Assembly: GCA_030038695.1 (NCBI GenBank)
Contig: JASHSN010000632.1
Location: 1 to 7,169, forward strand
Length of the DNA stretch: 7,169 bases
Reading direction: 5' to 3'
Source of the DNA: Nitrososphaeraceae archaeon
Lineage (GTDB): Archaea; Thermoproteota; Nitrososphaeria; Nitrososphaerales; Nitrososphaeraceae
Shown here: positions 4,914 to 7,169 of the stretch, in pieces
Position numbering within the stretch: position 1 is the stretch's first letter
Layout of the letters: each line of letters starts with the position of its first letter
Translations under genes and position numbers: made by a program
Notes under the pieces: model-generated
Told to the model about the DNA's origin: nothing
Database searches by the model: none
The model's input: the letters and a program-made list of their open reading frames with translations, nothing else

Positions 4914-7169
4914 CTACTGTTCGACCAAATGAATTGCAGGTTTGAATGGCCTAGCAAATTTTGCTTTCGACTTTGGATCGTATTTTGTAGTATCGTCTTC
5001 TGAATATACCAAAATATCAGCATGCTCGCTCCCGCTTTCTAAAGCTAATAGTTTTCTAGCATCTTCTATTGGAAATCTTTCCCCAAAATTCTCGAGGTGT
5101 ACTCGTCTGTTTCTTGTTGCAATTGGATCTGATAGAATATCTTCAATCATTTTTTTCACCATATTGGGATTGTTTTTAGCATTTGTTGTTTCCGGATCTT
5201 TCATCAACTGTTTCATGATATCTCCAAAGTTAGTATTACTTTCTAAAAATATAATTGAGAGAATCTTATAATAAATTTTTAATTTCCAGTGGGCGGCGGT
5301 ATAAAATATTATTTTTTTCGTATTAATCCCGGTTACCTTAACAATCTTATGAAGATCAAAAATCAAATTCATGATTAGCTGCTCTGATTCTTCAGCCACG
5401 ATATCTTTCTTATTCTCCTCCACCGTTGGCCAACTCGTGAAAGTGATGGACGCAGATGAATTATCAATCTTCTCCCACAATTCCTCACTTAAAAATGGGG
5501 CAAATGGCGCAAGCATCTTAATACGGGCATTAAGAAATCTTAACAGAGTATATTGAACTGAAGATCTTTCTCGATTCTTGGCATTAGCCCTTTTTTTATA
5601 CCATTGCAGATCATGATCCAGAGAGTATACTATATTATGTGCTGCTTCTCTAACACGTAGATTATCCATTGATACAGTAGTATCTGCAATAGTTCGCTGT
5701 AGCCTGCTAAGAAGCCATCTGTCTTCTAGTTCTTCATAGAGTTTTGCTTTATTTATTTGCATTCGTGAAGAATTTGTAATAGATTCGATTCCCATTTCAT
5801 ATATATCTTGTAGCTTGGACTGAATTCCTTTTACTGTATCAAATGAAAAATCTGCATCTTGTAAAAGCTCTGCAGAAATAAGTATTGATAAACGGATCGC
5901 ATCTGCACCATATTTTTTGACAGCTTCGCGAAGTGGTATAATATTCCCAAGCGATTTAGACATTTTTTTGCCCTCCATCAGAACGGAGCCATTTACAACA
6001 ATCTGCTTTGGCCAATTCTCTCTGTCAAAAATTGCTACATGATTAAATATAAAAAATGACAGATGGTTTGGAACAAGATCTCGTCCAGAATGTCTTGAAT
6101 CCACCGGATAAAAATAGCAAAATTCTTCTCTTATTTGTTTAAGTAATACTGTAGGGATATTGCAATCTGAAGCGACCTCGACAATGTTGCCTTTTCCTAG
6201 TAACACGTAATCAAAAACTGTATCGTTTAGATCATCAGCATCATTGATTGATTTATCATTAACATACTTTGCCAGTATGTAGTACGCCATATAGATGACA
6301 GAATCGGAGAGACTTTCAATAATCCAGTGCTGATCCCATGGTAGATTAGTACCCAATCCGGTTTTTCTTGCACAAGCCCTCTCTCTTAACCAATCTATTA
6401 CGTAATTAAATTCTTGTCTGATCTCTTCTGGAACTATTTCCATATTGTTAAGGCATTCATGTGCTAAATATTTCCATTCCACATTCCCATAATTCAGAAA
6501 CCATTGATCATTTAATAGTTTAACAACACACTGGGTGCCGCACCTGCATCTGACCGGTTTATTTATCAATTCAAACATTATGTCAGCATCACCAGTTGTA
6601 AGAATGTCATTCTTTACCTTGTCCTTTGCTTCAGAGACATACATGCCGGCATACTTTCCTGTATTTTGAAGCATCTTTCCTTTGTAAAATTCATGTGAGT
6701 AGAGTTCATTAGTTGCTTTTTCGATTTCCATATCTGTCTGATCTACTATGTTGAATTTGCTTATGATCTGCTTAGAAGGTATTACTCCTATACCAGAGTA
6801 ATCATCTGATTCAATGACGGTAATAGGTTTTACTTCAAACTTTATTCCAAATTCCTTTTGCATTGAAATATTATTTTTCAGATCTTCGAGTGCTTGATAA
6901 TCATACGGTGCATGAGCTGGAACAGACATTACGAATCCGGTGCCGCTGTCGGCATCAACAAAGAAGGCAGGGTAGACAGGTAACAAAGCATGAGTAACTG
7001 GGTTTTTAGCTAACATCCCAATCATCTCTTTGCCCAATAACTTGGATTCTATTGTGACTTTATGATCAAGATATCGCAATTTTATTGCTGCTTCATTGCT
7101 CACAATCCATCTTTCGTCCTTGTCTCTAAGATATATTTTCACGTATTCTATATTGGGATTAACCCATAG
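4914..7169 (-). CDS. leuS: Leucyl-tRNA synthetase, archaeal type, partial (N-terminus outside window)
   Basis: Charges tRNA-Leu with leucine in the cytoplasm. The frame is open to the right edge: upstream of the GTG at 7142 it continues with LWVNPNIEYV, so that GTG is an internal valine. The window holds 751 residues of an expected 950 or so; the N-terminal Rossmann part with HIGH is missing. Numbering from the first visible codon, the CP1 editing domain shows GTGFVMSVPAHAPYDY (76-91). A CxC-x3-C zinc-like cluster is at 208-214. The archaeal/eukaryotic signatures RACARKTGLGTNLPWD (264-279) and YPVDSRHSGRDLVPNHLSFF (354-373) follow. KMSKS lies at 402-406 (bases 5952-5966), then the anticodon-binding helical domain (about 480-595) and an archaeal C-terminal domain with a basic AKFARPFKPAIHLVEQ tail. 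No frameshifts or internal stops are seen. The gene is AT-richer than its neighbours, notably at 5200-5350, and appears monocistronic at its 3' end, which is followed by the hairpin at 4886-4906. Confidence 0.96.
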   Translation of the reverse strand, partial: LWVNPNIEYVKIYLRDKDERWIVSNEAAIKLRYLDHKVTIESKLLGKEMIGMLAKNPVTHALLPVYPAFFVDADSGTGFVMSVPAHAPYDYQALEDLKNNISMQKEFGIKFEVKPITVIESDDYSGIGVIPSKQIISKFNIVDQTDMEIEKATNELYSHEFYKGKMLQNTGKYAGMYVSEAKDKVKNDILTTGDADIMFELINKPVRCRCGTQCVVKLLNDQWFLNYGNVEWKYLAHECLNNMEIVPEEIRQEFNYVIDWLRERACARKTGLGTNLPWDQHWIIESLSDSVIYMAYYILAKYVNDKSINDADDLNDTVFDYVLLGKGNIVEVASDCNIPTVLLKQIREEFCYFYPVDSRHSGRDLVPNHLSFFIFNHVAIFDRENWPKQIVVNGSVLMEGKKMSKSLGNIIPLREAVKKYGADAIRLSILISAELLQDADFSFDTVKGIQSKLQDIYEMGIESITNSSRMQINKAKLYEELEDRWLLSRLQRTIADTTVSMDNLRVREAAHNIVYSLDHDLQWYKKRANAKNRERSSVQYTLLRFLNARIKMLAPFAPFLSEELWEKIDNSSASITFTSWPTVEENKKDIVAEESEQLIMNLIFDLHKIVKVTGINTKKIIFYTAAHWKLKIYYKILSIIFLESNTNFGDIMKQLMKDPETTNAKNNPNMVKKMIEDILSDPIATRNRRVHLENFGERFPIEDARKLLALESGSEHADILVYSEDDTTKYDPKSKAKFARPFKPAIHLVEQ

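Noticed and set aside
4855..4925. Possible C/D box small RNA: ATGATGA followed by CCGA-like boxes near the leuS 3' end
   Set aside because: No true CTGA box D or D' is found at suitable spacing, and the stretch also holds an open frame and the leuS hairpin.
7140..7142. GTG at 7142 as the start of the leuS-strand gene
   Set aside because: The same frame continues to the right edge with LeuRS-like residues (LWVNPNIEYV), and the catalytic N-terminal part with HIGH must lie beyond the window.
1..7169. tRNA, rRNA, CRISPR, insertion sequence or phage/defence system
   Set aside because: No T-arm GTTC-A motif with matching stems, no spaced direct repeats, no transposase-like frames and no long terminal inverted repeats were found on reading both strands.

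Overview
The window looks like a piece of an archaeal chromosome, most likely from an ammonia-oxidising or related Nitrososphaeria (Thaumarchaeota). The leucyl-tRNA synthetase carries archaeal/eukaryotic-type signatures. The HMG-CoA synthase is the long, eukaryote-like form. The upstream TATA-like boxes sit close to the start codons, as expected for leaderless or short-leader archaeal transcripts, and no convincing Shine-Dalgarno sites are seen. Base composition is moderate to AT-rich (roughly 40% G+C by eye, lower inside leuS). The lineage call is an inference from protein character, not a database result.

Layout. Left edge (1-192, +): the last 63 codons of a radical SAM enzyme of the CofH/MqnC/MqnE family (deazaflavin F420 or futalosine-type menaquinone synthesis). 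Next (290-1687, +): a complete HMG-CoA synthase, the committed step of the mevalonate route to archaeal isoprenoid lipids. A T-rich convergent intergenic region (1688-1803) separates it from ilvA (1804-3051, -), a threonine ammonia-lyase with a C-terminal ACT domain that starts isoleucine synthesis. A 78-bp divergent promoter region follows, with a symmetric AT box and a 13-bp palindrome. It leads to a 77-residue two-helix membrane protein (3130-3363, +). A hypothetical 116-residue soluble protein lies at 3657-4007 (+).

From about 4008 to 4913 there is no intact gene. The minus strand there carries recognisable but broken tetratricopeptide repeats (TPR): a clear one at about 4617-4746, split by a frameshift, and a weaker one at about 4180-4281. 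I read the region as a decaying TPR-protein gene. A 48-codon open stretch with a Cys-His-His-Cys cluster abuts the clearer relic. A hairpin at 4886-4906 lies just past the leuS stop codon.

Right edge (4914-7169, -): the C-terminal 751 residues of leucyl-tRNA synthetase. Its N-terminus with the HIGH motif lies outside the window.

The intact genes are mostly single-gene housekeeping units (quinone/cofactor, isoprenoid, branched-chain amino acid, aminoacyl-tRNA) and do not form an operon. IlvA and LeuRS both touch branched-chain amino acids but are about 1.9 kb apart, so a functional link is not supported. I saw no tRNA, rRNA, CRISPR array, insertion sequence or defence system. The least expected content is the TPR gene remnant and the symmetric ilvA/membrane-protein promoter.
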